Shown here piece by piece: positions 52,906 to 61,345 of a stretch of DNA of 64,000 nucleotides (positions are counted from its first letter, which is position 1; every line of letters begins with the position of its first letter). The translations under genes and the position numbers were made by a program. Location: positions 500,001 through 564,000 of the forward strand of contig NZ_CP072349.1 in assembly GCF_018127965.1 (NCBI RefSeq), read 5' to 3'. The DNA is from Prevotella melaninogenica (GTDB lineage: Bacteria; Bacteroidota; Bacteroidia; Bacteroidales; Bacteroidaceae). The notes below the pieces were generated by a model that searched no databases, was not told the origin of the DNA, and saw only the letters and a program-made list of their open reading frames with translations.

Positions 52906-54297
52906 TTAGAACTCTGCGTTCTTAGGAGTACGTGCGAATGGAATTACGTCACGGATGTTCTGCATACCAGTAACGAAGAGGATAAGACGCTCGAAACCGA
53001 GACCGAAACCACCATGTGGGCAGGTTCCGTACTTACGAGTATCAAGATACCAATCGTAAATATCACGCTTCATGCCACGAGTTTCAATCTCTTCAACCAA
53101 TTTCTCGTAGCTTTCTTCACGGACAGAACCACCGATAATTTCACCGATACGTGGGAAGAGTACGTCAGTTCCCTGCATGGTCTTACCGTCCTCATTCTTC
53201 TTCATGTAGAAAGACTTGATTTCACTTGGATAATCAGTCATGATAACAGGACGCTTGAAGTGTTCCTCAACGAGGTAACGCTCGTGTTCACTGCTGAGGT
53301 CCATACCCCAGTGAGTGATAGGGAACTCAAACTTCACGCCGTCAGCAGCAGCTTTCTGAAGAATTTCGAAACCTTCTGTGTAGGTAAGACGAGCGAAGTC
53401 TTCCTTCAATACACTCTCCAAACGAGCGATAAGCTCCTTATCAATCATCTTATTGAGGAATTCAAGGTCGTCCTTACAGTGCTCCAAAGCCCAACGAACA
53501 CAGTACTTGATGAAGTCTTCCTCAAGATCCATCAGTTCGTCCTTGTCAATGAAGGCAACCTCAGGCTCAACCATCCAGAATTCAGCCAAGTGGCGTGGAG
53601 TATTTGAATTCTCAGCACGGAAGGTTGGACCGAAGGTGTAGATAGCACCGAGTGCAGTAGCACCTAACTCACCTTCTAACTGTCCAGATACGGTAAGGTT
53701 AGTACGCTTACCGAAGAAGTCAGCACTATAATCAACCTCGCCACCCTTTGCAACGCGGTCAAGGTCGAGTGTAGTCACCTGGAACATGTTACCAGCACCC
53801 TCAGCATCACTACCTGTGATCAGTGGAGTATGGAAATAATAGAAACCATGCTCATGGAAATACTGATGGATAGCGATTGCCATGTTGTGACGAATACGGA
53901 ATACAGCACCAAAGGTATTGGTACGAAGACGCATGTGACCATACTTGCGCATGTACTCAAAACTCTGTCCCTTCTTCTGCATTGGGTAGTCGCTTGGGCA
54001 GAGACCGTAGATTTCAATCTCCTTACACTGAATCTCTGAGGTCTGACCAGCACCCTGACTCTCTACGAGCGTACCAACAACGCTGATACAAGCACCTGTT
54101 GTGATGCTCTTTAGCTTGTCTTCGTCGATAGTCGAAGGGTCAACAACAACCTGGATGTTCTTAATCGTAGAACCATCATTCAAGGCGATGAAGTCAACAG
54201 CCTTACTGCTTCTGTGGGAACGAACCCAACCCTTTACGTTAATATCCTTACCAAAATCGGTGCAAGCAAGTGCATCGACGATTTTTGTTCTTTTCAT
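52906..54297 (-). CDS. asnS: asparaginyl-tRNA synthetase
   Basis: 463 residues. The N-terminal OB-fold anticodon-binding part starts at [23 protein letters not shown]. Class II motifs follow: motif 2 [24 protein letters not shown] is shortened here to [16 protein letters not shown] (~225-240), and motif 3 is [15 protein letters not shown] (~430-444). The STRH-type loop with NTPRH marks Asn rather than Asp specificity. It attaches Asn to tRNA. It is monocistronic between R6 repeats and a strong terminator. Confidence 0.95.
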   Translation of the reverse strand: MKRTKIVDALACTDFGKDINVKGWVRSHRSSKAVDFIALNDGSTIKNIQVVVDPSTIDEDKLKSITTGACISVVGTLVESQGAGQTSEIQCKEIEIYGLCPSDYPMQKKGQSFEYMRKYGHMRLRTNTFGAVFRIRHNMAIAIHQYFHEHGFYYFHTPLITGSDAEGAGNMFQVTTLDLDRVAKGGEVDYSADFFGKRTNLTVSGQLEGELGATALGAIYTFGPTFRAENSNTPRHLAEFWMVEPEVAFIDKDELMDLEEDFIKYCVRWALEHCKDDLEFLNKMIDKELIARLESVLKEDFARLTYTEGFEILQKAAADGVKFEFPITHWGMDLSSEHERYLVEEHFKRPVIMTDYPSEIKSFYMKKNEDGKTMQGTDVLFPRIGEIIGGSVREESYEKLVEEIETRGMKRDIYDWYLDTRKYGTCPHGGFGLGFERLILFVTGMQNIRDVIPFARTPKNAEF

Positions 54298-54316
54298 TTG
54301 TTATATTGTAATTAGG

Positions 54317-54433
54317 TACTCCCCAAGTCTTTCAAAAGGAGAGGAATGTTGTTTACCAATCTGTTTAATGCTTCAATAATAGCATTGCTTGGTCTCTCAC
54401 ATCCACTTCTTTTGAGAGGTTTGGGGAGGTTTC
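54317..54433. repeat. R6-like hairpin between asnS and the pseudouridine synthase
   Basis: TACTCCCCAAGTC...AAAAGGAGAGG and CTTTTGAGAGGTTTGGGGAGG are R6 relatives separated by 60 bases with GAATGTTGTT...AGCATTGC. The outer parts (CTCCCCAA/TTTGGGGAG) can pair. Confidence 0.5.
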
Positions 54434-54437
54434 TATT

Positions 54438-55982
54438 TTATTCAAACGCACCCATACGCAGCATGTCAACCTCCTTCTCAGTGAGGAAGCGCCAATCGCC
54501 ACGACGTACATTCTTCTTAGTCAGACCTGCAAACTGTACACGGTCGAGTTTTACGACGCGATAGCCGAGGCTCTCGAAGATACGACGTACGATACGGTTT
54601 TTGCCGCTATGAATCTCAATACCAACCTGAGTCTGATCCTGTGGGTCAGCATATTCGATTGCGTCAGCCTTAATCTCGCCATCTTCCAACTCAATACCGT
54701 CAGAAATCTTCTGCAAGTCATTAGCTGTAACAGCCTTATCAAGGAATACGTGATATACCTTCTTCTTCAAGAACTTAGGGTGAGTAAGCTTTGAAGCGAG
54801 GTCACCATCGTTAGTAAGGAGCAGTACACCAGTTGTGTTACGGTCGAGACGACCAACTGGATAGATACGCTCTGGACACGCACCCTTCACGAGGTCCATA
54901 ACAGTCTTACGCTGCTGTGGGTCGTCGCTTGTAGTAACATAATCCTTTGGTTTGTTCAGAAGAACATAAACCTTCTTCTCCAATGAAACCAACTTATCCT
55001 GGAAATATACCTCATCAGTACGCAGAACCTTGCTACCGAGTTCCTTAACAACCTCGCCATTTACGGTTACTGCACCAGAAAGGATGAATTCATCAGCCTC
55101 ACGACGTGAACATACACCAGCGTTAGCAAGATACTTGTTCAAGCGGATAGGCTCATTTGGGTCGAAGTTTTCCTCCTTGTATTCAATACGCTTCTTGAGT
55201 GAATACTTTGCATGTGGATCATAATCGGCACTGTGTTGGCGGTAACCACCTTGGTTATATCCGCCACGGCTGTTGTAACCACCACGATTATTGTTGTATC
55301 CACCACGGCTCTGGTATCCGCCGCGGTTGTTATTATATCCACCACGGTTATTATTGTATCCGCCACGGCTCTGATAACCACCCTGCTGACGAGGCTGGTA
55401 TCCACCCTGACGTGGCTGGTAACCGCCCTGATTTGCCTGATAGTTTGTTTTCTCCTCGCCTTCAGCACCATTGTTGGCATTGTAGCGTGGACGATAAGCC
55501 TGTGGCTGATATCCATTCTCATCATTGTTGTAACGTGGACGATAGCCACCCTGCTGTGGACGACTTTGGTATCCACCACGGTTGTATCCACCCTGCTGGC
55601 GTGGCTGGTAACCGCCTTCCTCACCGTTACTGTTGTAACGTGGACGATAACCACCCTGCTGTGGACGGCTCTGATAACCGCCACGGTTGTTGTTATATCC
55701 GCCACCATAGCTGTTCTGACGTGGACGATAGCCACTCTGCTGTGGACGACCTGCACTTTGTAAGCCAGAGCCGAAGCCCTCAGGACGGAATCCGCCTTCG
55801 TCATTGCTACTATTAGCCTTGTCGCTGCTATAAGCGCGCTGGCTGTGAATACGTGGACGTTGTGTACGTCCTGTGCCACGGTACTCTCTTTGATAGCCGC
55901 CTTGTTCGGCTGCTGAATAGCCGTCGCGGCTGTTCTCATTCTGCTCAGACTGAACTTCTTTGTTCTCGAATTCTTCTGCCAT
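54438..55982 (-). CDS. RsuA/RluB-type pseudouridine synthase with RG/Y-rich N-terminal extension
   Basis: 514 residues. Residues ~270-510 are the enzyme: S4 domain (LNKYLANAGVCSRREADEFI, ~282-301) and the catalytic Asp in GRLDRNTTGVLLLTNDG (~388-404). It converts a uridine in 23S rRNA (RluB-like). The first ~255 residues are an acidic start followed by ~25 units of YxxRxGG/GGYQSRPQQ, built from repeated RGGY, YRPRYN and NNNRGGY. Such RG/Y-rich tails bind RNA and favour phase separation in eukaryotes. Repeat number probably varies between strains. Confidence 0.9.
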   Translation of the reverse strand: MAEEFENKEVQSEQNENSRDGYSAAEQGGYQREYRGTGRTQRPRIHSQRAYSSDKANSSNDEGGFRPEGFGSGLQSAGRPQQSGYRPRQNSYGGGYNNNRGGYQSRPQQGGYRPRYNSNGEEGGYQPRQQGGYNRGGYQSRPQQGGYRPRYNNDENGYQPQAYRPRYNANNGAEGEEKTNYQANQGGYQPRQGGYQPRQQGGYQSRGGYNNNRGGYNNNRGGYQSRGGYNNNRGGYNSRGGYNQGGYRQHSADYDPHAKYSLKKRIEYKEENFDPNEPIRLNKYLANAGVCSRREADEFILSGAVTVNGEVVKELGSKVLRTDEVYFQDKLVSLEKKVYVLLNKPKDYVTTSDDPQQRKTVMDLVKGACPERIYPVGRLDRNTTGVLLLTNDGDLASKLTHPKFLKKKVYHVFLDKAVTANDLQKISDGIELEDGEIKADAIEYADPQDQTQVGIEIHSGKNRIVRRIFESLGYRVVKLDRVQFAGLTKKNVRRGDWRFLTEKEVDMLRMGAFE

Positions 55983-56120
55983 AATTGTTTTACTTTTAAT
56001 TTGATACTACCAGCCTCACGACCAATTTGTTATTACTTTTTGTTGTTTTATTAAAATATTGAACTCCGTTTGATGGAGATACTCAGTTAAAAATCTTCTT
56101 CTTTGACTCTATAGGAGTAG

Positions 56121-57467
56121 TTAAATTCCTGTATAGTTGTATGGAGTGATAGCCATCAGTTCAGCTTTCACGCTGTCGCTGACGTTGAGTGTCTGCACGA
56201 ATGCGTGTATTCTCTCCTCTGTCATCTTCTCGTTTGTGCGAGTGAGTGCCTTCAATGCCTCGTAAGGATGTGGATAGGCTTCACGGCGTAAGATGGTCTG
56301 AATGGCTTCTGCCACAACTGCCCATGTGTTTTCAAGGTCCTCTCTTAACTTCTCTTCGTTGAGGATGAGTTTGCGAAGACCCTTCAATGTGCTCTGTATT
56401 GCAATAACGCTATGTCCAACAGGAACGCCAACATTACGCAAAACTGTTGAGTCTGTAAGGTCACGCTGCAGGCGACTTACTGGCAACTTCTGTGCCAAGA
56501 ACTGTAAGATTGCGTTTGCTATACCGAGGTTACCCTCACTATTCTCGAAGTCAATTGGGTTTACCTTGTGTGGCATTGCACTTGATCCAACCTCTCCTGC
56601 CTTAATCTTCTGCTTGAAATACTCCATTGAGATATACATCCAGAAGTCGCGGTCAAGGTCGATGATGATGGTATTGATTCGACGAATGGCATCAAACACG
56701 CTACCTAAGTGGTCGTAGTTGCTAATCTGTGTAGTCCACTGCTCACGCTCTAACCCTAATTTCTCACTGACAAAGCGATTGCCAAAGGCACGCCAATCGT
56801 GCTGTGGATAGGCTACGTGATGCGCATTAAAGTTGCCTGTAGCACCACCAAACTTAGCTGTCATCTTGCAGTTGCGTAAGGTTGCGAGTTGCTCACTGAG
56901 ACGATAAACATATACCTTAACCTCCTTGCCCAATCGAGTAGGAGAGGCTGGCTGACCGTGCGTCTTTGCCAACATTGGTACGTCCTTCCATGCTTCAGCG
57001 TATTCCTTCAGTTGCGCAATCAGTTCCTCAACCTGTGGATAGAATACTTCTTCGAGAGCTTCCTTTACAGACAATGGCACACTTGTGTTGTTGATGTCCT
57101 GTGAAGTCAGTCCGAAGTGGATGAACTCCTTGTAGTCATCGAGTCCGCCAATCTTATCAAACTCCTCTTTGATGAAGTATTCAACCGCCTTTACGTCGTG
57201 ATTGGTAATACTCTCAATCTCCTTCACACGTGCTGCTGAAGCCTCATCGAAGTTGCGATAGATGTCGCGTAACTGTTCAAAAAGTGCGCTGTTAAAGCTT
57301 TTCAGTTGTGGTAAAGGTAATTCGCAAAGCGTGATGAAATACTCAATTTCTACGCGAACACGATAACGGATAAGTGCATACTCTGAAAAATAGTCAGCAA
57401 GACATTCCGTTTTGCTTCTATAGCGTCCGTCAATAGGTGATACGGCTGTTAATGCGTCAAGGGTCAT
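56121..57467 (-). CDS. purB: adenylosuccinate lyase
   Basis: 448 residues of the fumarase/aspartase superfamily. The signature SSAMPHKVNPIDFEN (~293-307) and TSQDINN (~123) and AKTHGQPASPTRLGKE (~165-180) hold the substrate. It acts twice in purine synthesis, making AICAR and AMP. Length and sequence match the E. coli-type PurB. A minus-strand -7 box lies 23 bases upstream. Confidence 0.95.
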   Translation of the reverse strand: MTLDALTAVSPIDGRYRSKTECLADYFSEYALIRYRVRVEIEYFITLCELPLPQLKSFNSALFEQLRDIYRNFDEASAARVKEIESITNHDVKAVEYFIKEEFDKIGGLDDYKEFIHFGLTSQDINNTSVPLSVKEALEEVFYPQVEELIAQLKEYAEAWKDVPMLAKTHGQPASPTRLGKEVKVYVYRLSEQLATLRNCKMTAKFGGATGNFNAHHVAYPQHDWRAFGNRFVSEKLGLEREQWTTQISNYDHLGSVFDAIRRINTIIIDLDRDFWMYISMEYFKQKIKAGEVGSSAMPHKVNPIDFENSEGNLGIANAILQFLAQKLPVSRLQRDLTDSTVLRNVGVPVGHSVIAIQSTLKGLRKLILNEEKLREDLENTWAVVAEAIQTILRREAYPHPYEALKALTRTNEKMTEERIHAFVQTLNVSDSVKAELMAITPYNYTGI

Positions 57468-57489
57468 AATCTTATTTATTAATATGGTG

Positions 57490-57497
57490 CAAATTTA
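57490..57497 (-). promoter_or_regulatory. promoter -7 box for purB
   Basis: The minus strand reads TAAATTTG, followed by C, 23 bases before the start codon. Confidence 0.6.
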
Positions 57498-57623
57498 GCA
57501 ATAAAATCAGTAATAGCGCAAATAATAATAATAATATATCAAAAAGGATGCAGATAAAAGCTGAATAAAACAAAAAGACTTCACAACAATGTTGCAAAGT
57601 CATCCGTTTCAATTCTTAAAGGT

Positions 57624-57697
57624 GGGCGTTGACGGATTCGAACCGCCGACCCTCTGCTTGTAAGGCAGATGCTCTAAACCAGCTGAGCTAAACGCCC
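57624..57697 (-). tRNA. tRNA-Val (anticodon TAC)
   Basis: 74 bases on the minus strand. The acceptor stem GGGCGTT pairs with AACGCCC, the D-arm has TAGCTCAGCTGG, the anticodon loop CTTACAA and the T-arm GGTTCGAATCC. The 3' CCA is not encoded. Confidence 0.95.
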
Positions 57698-57747
57698 TTT
57701 AAAAATCCCCTGCAACCCCAAGAGATTACAGGGAAACACCCCTTGGT

Positions 57748-57821
57748 GGGCGTTGACGGATTCGAACCGCCGACCCTCTGCTTGTAAGGCAGATGCTCTA
57801 AACCAGCTGAGCTAAACGCCC
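57748..57821 (-). tRNA. tRNA-Val (anticodon TAC), second copy
   Basis: Identical in sequence to the copy 50 bases away; together they form a tandem duplicate. It would be transcribed first. The gap beyond it up to 58066 shows no gene. Confidence 0.95.
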
Positions 57822-58065
57822 CTTACTTTTTGTAAGGCGAGTGCAAAGGTAAGGAAAGTTTTTTATTCTCGCAAACAAATGGCAAATAATTTAGTTGAAA
57901 ATCTCATTTTAGCTTGCTGTTAAGAGACTTTCTTATTCAATTCATTTATATCTAATGAATTATTTTCTCGAAAATAATTTGAGAGTAATGGCTTGTTGTG
58001 TTGGTAATGTACTTTATAATTTGGTAGGTTTTCTTATGAATGGGGTGGCTGTTGATTGCTTTTTC

Positions 58066-58653
58066 GGTTCTTCCTTTAAATATATAGCGTGTTGGGAGGA
58101 TAAAGACTTATACACTTGCATGGTATTACCTATGTCAAATTATACAGGCTTTTTAAGGAGGATAAAGTAAGCGATAAATGGGAAATTGATATTATTTTAT
58201 CCGTCTTCTACGAACAGCTTATTCCCCTTATTGTTTGCTATTTGTAAATTCTTTTCATGCAACTCAAAACCAATATATGCTCTTTTGGCTTCTTAAAGAC
58301 GCCTAATTGATTTGCTAAAGGTGCCCTTTTGAGGTCTTACTAACGCCCTTTTGAAGTCCAATTAGGCACCTTTCGTTTCTCTGTTATATAACTAACTGAT
58401 TTCCTGTTGGTTGCAAACTTGCCTTTTACACGTGTTTTTATCCTTATTTATAGATGTTTTATTCGAAATTATGTAATGATTTTTCAAAGTCTTGTCTATA
58501 TAGTTGAGGTGTTAAATAAAAGGGTTTTCTATGTCAGAAAGTGATAATAAAGTAGGTAGTTTGATAGTCTTAGCTATGATTTTGATTAGTGAGTAACTTT
58601 AGATTTTCCGTTAATAAACTACGAAAAGCATCCACACATTTAACGGAAGAATC
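58066..58653. repeat. R1 element, second long copy (588 bp)
   Basis: Left end GGTTCTTCCTTTAAATATA and right end ATTTAACGGAAGAATC. The core from ATATGCTCTTTTGGC to ATTTTTCAAAG is closely similar to 43953-44170. Near the right end GATTTTCCGTTAATAA and TTTAACGGAAGAATC form a hairpin whose inner part (CATCCACACATTTA) is in the opposite orientation to that in copy 43831. The rest of 57822-58729 holds no gene. Confidence 0.65.
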
Positions 58654-58729
58654 TATTTTTACTTATGATATGATTGTTTGTTTTGATGGTAGAAGGCATA
58701 TATTGTTTTCGTAAAATAGCTTATTTTGT

Positions 58730-58761
58730 TTTGCGTGAATTGTTTATTTTGATTATATTTG
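58730..58761 (+). promoter_or_regulatory. promoter for the HU-like gene
   Basis: TTTG (58730-58733), 20 bases, TATATTTG (58754-58761); start codon 38 bases later. Confidence 0.75.
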
Positions 58762-58798
58762 CATCGTTTTATATATAAGGAACGAAAAGAAGAAGATT

Positions 58799-59233
58799 AT
58801 GTCAGTAGAAATAAGACTGGAACAAAGTAAGTTCAAGGATAAGAAAGGAGCTGGTAAATGGTATGCTCGTACTGTTAGCACTGGAATTGCAACAACCGAT
58901 GACCTTGCTGATTCTATTCAGGAGAATACCTCGTTTTCACGTGGTGACGTGCGAGGACTTGTTATTGCTTTGATTGACGAAATCTCTTATCGTCTTCGTC
59001 AGGGCGAAACGGTAGCACTTGAGGGGTTAGGGAGGTTTCATCTGACAGTAGAGAGTGAACCCGTTGACAATCCTGACGACTTCGATATTAAGAAACATAT
59101 TAAGAATGTAAAGTGTCGCTTCGTTCCTACCAGTACACGAAATGCCCGTACAGGAAAGAAGAATCAGACCCTTGCTTATGGTGCACGTGTGGAGTGGGCA
59201 GAGCCTGAATATGATGATGAAGACGATGATTAA
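58799..59233 (+). CDS. HU-family DNA-binding protein (Bacteroidetes variant)
   Basis: 144 residues. The HU fold covers ~25-110: ADSIQENTSFSRGDVRGLV (helices) and VALEGLGRFHLTVES (the beta arm), with a Lys-rich end to the arm. The first 25 residues (SVEIRLEQSKFKDKKGAGKW) and an acidic tail (EPEYDDEDDD) are additions typical of the Bacteroidetes subfamily rather than classical 90-residue HU. It binds and bends DNA. It has a strong promoter and stands before an outer-membrane protein gene. Confidence 0.9.
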   Translation: MSVEIRLEQSKFKDKKGAGKWYARTVSTGIATTDDLADSIQENTSFSRGDVRGLVIALIDEISYRLRQGETVALEGLGRFHLTVESEPVDNPDDFDIKKHIKNVKCRFVPTSTRNARTGKKNQTLAYGARVEWAEPEYDDEDDD

Positions 59234-59279
59234 TTCCCTTCTTAAATAAACTTATTTTTTAACATAACAATTATTAGAA

Positions 59280-59767
59280 ATGAAAAACTTTTATTTTTAA
59301 TATGTGCTGCAGTTATGAGTCTTTCTGCTTCAGCACAGGCAGGCGACAAGGCACTCGGTGCACAGCTCGTATTCGGTTCAGAGACTAACAGTCTCGGTCT
59401 TGGTGTTAAGGGTCAGTACTACTTCACAGATCAGATCAGAGGTGAGGCTTCTGTTGACTACTTCTTCAAGAACAAGGGTGTCTCAATGTGGGATATCAAT
59501 GCAAACGTTCACTACCTCTTCGACGTAGCAGACAAGTTTAAGGTATATCCAGTCGCTGGTCTTGGCTACACACACTGGTCATACAAGTATGAGTATGCAG
59601 GTGTTCCTGTAGTAGAAGGTACAGATGGTCGTCTTGCTGTTAACCTCGGTGGTGGTGCTGAGTATGGACTTACTAAGGACTTGAGCGTAAACGCTGAGTT
59701 GAAGTATCAGATTATTAGCCACTACAACCAGTTGGTACTTGGTGTAGGTGTAGCTTACAAGTTCTAA
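59280..59767 (+). CDS. outer-membrane beta-barrel protein, frame broken at the start codon
   Basis: About 162 residues if the frame is repaired. The ATG at 59280 is followed by five A; a sixth would give MKKLLFLICAAVMSLSASAQ, a perfect signal peptide, in frame with the rest. As written, that ATG ends after six codons and translation could start only at 59315, within the signal. The mature part has strands LGAQLVFGSETNSLGLGVKG, YFTDQIRGEASVDYFF, FKVYPVAGLGYTHWSY and a final VLGVGVAYKF with terminal Phe, an eight-strand porin-like barrel. Confidence 0.75.
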
Positions 59768-59777
59768 ATAAATAAGG

Positions 59778-59856
59778 CAGGTCCTAAAAGCTCCGTGTTA
59801 GGCTATAGCCTTTTGGCTAAGGTCAACGGATGAGGCTTTTAGGACCTGTCTGTTTT
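59778..59856 (+). terminator. terminator after the barrel gene
   Basis: CAGGTCCTAAAAGC (59778-59791) pairs with GCTTTTAGGACCTG (59835-59848). An inner hairpin GGCTATAGCC with TTGGCTAAGG lies in the loop. T-rich sequence follows. Confidence 0.85.
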
Positions 59857-59908
59857 GTTTAAGATAAACTACGGTGGTGGTTTTTCTTACCCATAGAGGG
59901 GTAAGTTT

Positions 59909-60346
59909 TTATGCTTTTGACTCTTTTATCGCAATATAGACATTTGAGAGATATAGTCCTTTTTCTTTATATTGCCAAAAGAACGCGTTCCTTTGTAGGC
60001 TTTTGCTGAGTATGTCGGAGGTAGTATAGCTTTCTTCATTTTCCATTCTCGTTTTGGAAAGGATGATGAAAGGAGGCGTCCATTTGTCCATTGTTCCTAA
60101 ACTTAATGTGTCTGGAATAAAAGGCTTACGTCTGTTTTTCAGGGCAAAACCAATGTAAACGAATATGCGATAGTCTGTATTCTTGATATATTCAATACAG
60201 CTTTCTGCTATAAGAAAGCTCTTCTTTATCCATTCTTTTCTGGATATCTCCTCTTTTGAGAAGTCTGTAATGTGGCGGTCGGTAGTGTGAACCTCAGCTG
60301 TCTGAAAACTGTCTATCCACTCCTGAAGGCTTTGTTTATATACCAT
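59909..60346 (-). CDS. hypothetical protein
   Basis: 145 residues, no signal peptide or membrane segment. It starts VYKQSLQEWIDSFQTAEVH and is rich in Lys, Glu and aromatic residues (WKPPF-like KWTPPFIILSK). No family is recognised. It lies alone on the minus strand between a terminator and a tRNA gene. The length and codon use are compatible with a real gene. Confidence 0.55.
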   Translation of the reverse strand: MVYKQSLQEWIDSFQTAEVHTTDRHITDFSKEEISRKEWIKKSFLIAESCIEYIKNTDYRIFVYIGFALKNRRKPFIPDTLSLGTMDKWTPPFIILSKTRMENEESYTTSDILSKSLQRNAFFWQYKEKGLYLSNVYIAIKESKA

Positions 60347-60380
60347 CTCGGATTGAATTAGGTTTTATAAAAGAAAGAAC

Positions 60381-60405
60381 CGGATAATTGATTACTAATT
60401 ATCCG
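60381..60405. terminator. hairpin between tRNA-Leu and the hypothetical gene
   Basis: CGGATAATT (60381-60389) pairs with AATTATCCG (60397-60405). T-rich sequence is on both sides, so it serves as terminator for the minus-strand tRNA. Confidence 0.65.
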
Positions 60406-60419
60406 ATTCTTATTTTAGT

Positions 60420-60500
60420 GCGCCTAACAGGACTCGAACCTGCACAACGTAAGTTACTAGATCCTAAGTCTAGCGCGTCTACCAATTCCGCCACAGGCGC
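60420..60500 (-). tRNA. tRNA-Leu (anticodon TAG)
   Basis: 81 bases on the minus strand. Acceptor GCGCCTG..., long variable arm, anticodon loop CTTAGGA within CTAGACTTAGGATCTAG, and T-arm GGTTCGAGTCC. The class II shape with a long variable arm fits Leu. The 3' CCA is not encoded. Confidence 0.93.
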
Positions 60501-60615
60501 ATAACGACTGCAAAGATACGCAATGTTTTGGATATAGCCAAATGTTTGGGAATTTCTTTTCTCTTATACACCTTTTCTGCCTATATGATTTTTGTTAGTA
60601 AATAATCTTATACTA

Positions 60616-60648
60616 TTTGTTTATGAGTGAAAATAATATATATCTTTG
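60616..60648 (+). promoter_or_regulatory. promoter for the secreted protein gene
   Basis: TTTG (60616-60619), 21 bases, TATCTTTG (60641-60648). The leader to the ATG at 60792 would be about 135 bases. The gap 60501-60791 shows no other gene. Confidence 0.55.
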
Positions 60649-60791
60649 CGAAGAAGGTTTGGTTGCTGAGTAAAATATCTCCTTGAGTTCTAATGTTATC
60701 ACGATACCTTATGAGCATGAAAGGGCTGGTTTTGCGAATAACCGACTATGTATTTAACAATATTATTTCTTTATCTAACTAACGATTGACA

Positions 60792-61289
60792 ATGAGAAAG
60801 ACATTATTAACTGTTTTATGCCTGGGAACTTTGTATGCGTCAGCTTCTGTAGTTTACAATGGTGTTGGTGAAACTGGCGTAATGATGAATCAGAATGCAG
60901 CCTCTGTTAAGGCTACTCCTACCAAGAAAACTTTGAGTAAAGATGAGCGTGCAGCTATCTCACTCATTACGTCTATGTATAACACAAAGGGCTTTGATAA
61001 TACTGCATACCTGAAGAGGCACTGCACAAAGAAGTTGCTGAAGGTGTTGAAGGCTGCGTATGATTATGAATATGATCCACAACCAAATGCTTATGCAGGC
61101 TGGTTGTTCCGCTCTGGAGCCCAAGATGGACCGTCTAATGCACATAAGGTTCTGCGTGTTGTGAGTCTTGGTAACAACTGGTATCAGTATACTTTCTTGG
61201 ATATGGGTATAAAATGTACCAATAATGTAAAGGTTATCAAGGTTGGTAACAAACTGTTGTTTGACGAGATTAAGCAGGGTAAAATATAA
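60792..61289 (+). CDS. secreted protein of unknown function
   Basis: 165 residues from MRKTLLTVLC (a TTG two codons earlier is ignored). A signal peptide of ~20 residues (LLTVLCLGTLYASAS) leads to a mature domain with SLITSMYNTKGFDNTAYLKR and a final VKVIKVGNKLLFDEIKQG. It resembles small NTF2-like or DUF3828-type exported proteins in secondary structure only. No function can be assigned. Confidence 0.65.
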   Translation: MRKTLLTVLCLGTLYASASVVYNGVGETGVMMNQNAASVKATPTKKTLSKDERAAISLITSMYNTKGFDNTAYLKRHCTKKLLKVLKAAYDYEYDPQPNAYAGWLFRSGAQDGPSNAHKVLRVVSLGNNWYQYTFLDMGIKCTNNVKVIKVGNKLLFDEIKQGKI

Positions 61290-61302
61290 AACTTAGAGTT
61301 TC

Positions 61303-61345
61303 TTCAGAACCTCCCAGTCCCTCCTTTTAGAGGGATTGGGGCTTG
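61303..61345. repeat. R6 hairpin
   Basis: CCTCCCAGTCCCTCCTTTTA and TAGAGGGATTGGGGCTTGGG form an R6 hairpin that overlaps the last codons of the minus-strand S41 gene. Confidence 0.6.

Noticed and set aside
53820..54379. Several frames opposite or within asnS
   Set aside because: They are shadows of the asnS coding frame with no recognisable domain.
55240..55740. Regular repeats considered as a CRISPR array
   Set aside because: Units are short, codon-phased (multiples of three) and in frame with a protein; no uniform 28-36-base repeats with unique spacers, and no cas genes in the window.
55139..55939. 266-residue minus-strand and 183/205-residue plus-strand frames (Thr/Val- or His/Cys-rich) over the pseudouridine synthase head
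   Set aside because: Shadows of the RG/Y repeat in other frames; the annotated frame continues into conserved enzyme domains.
57955..58170. 71-residue open frame in the tRNA-HU gap
   Set aside because: It runs into the R1 element, and the homologous part of the other R1 copy is not open; no promoter at a sensible distance.
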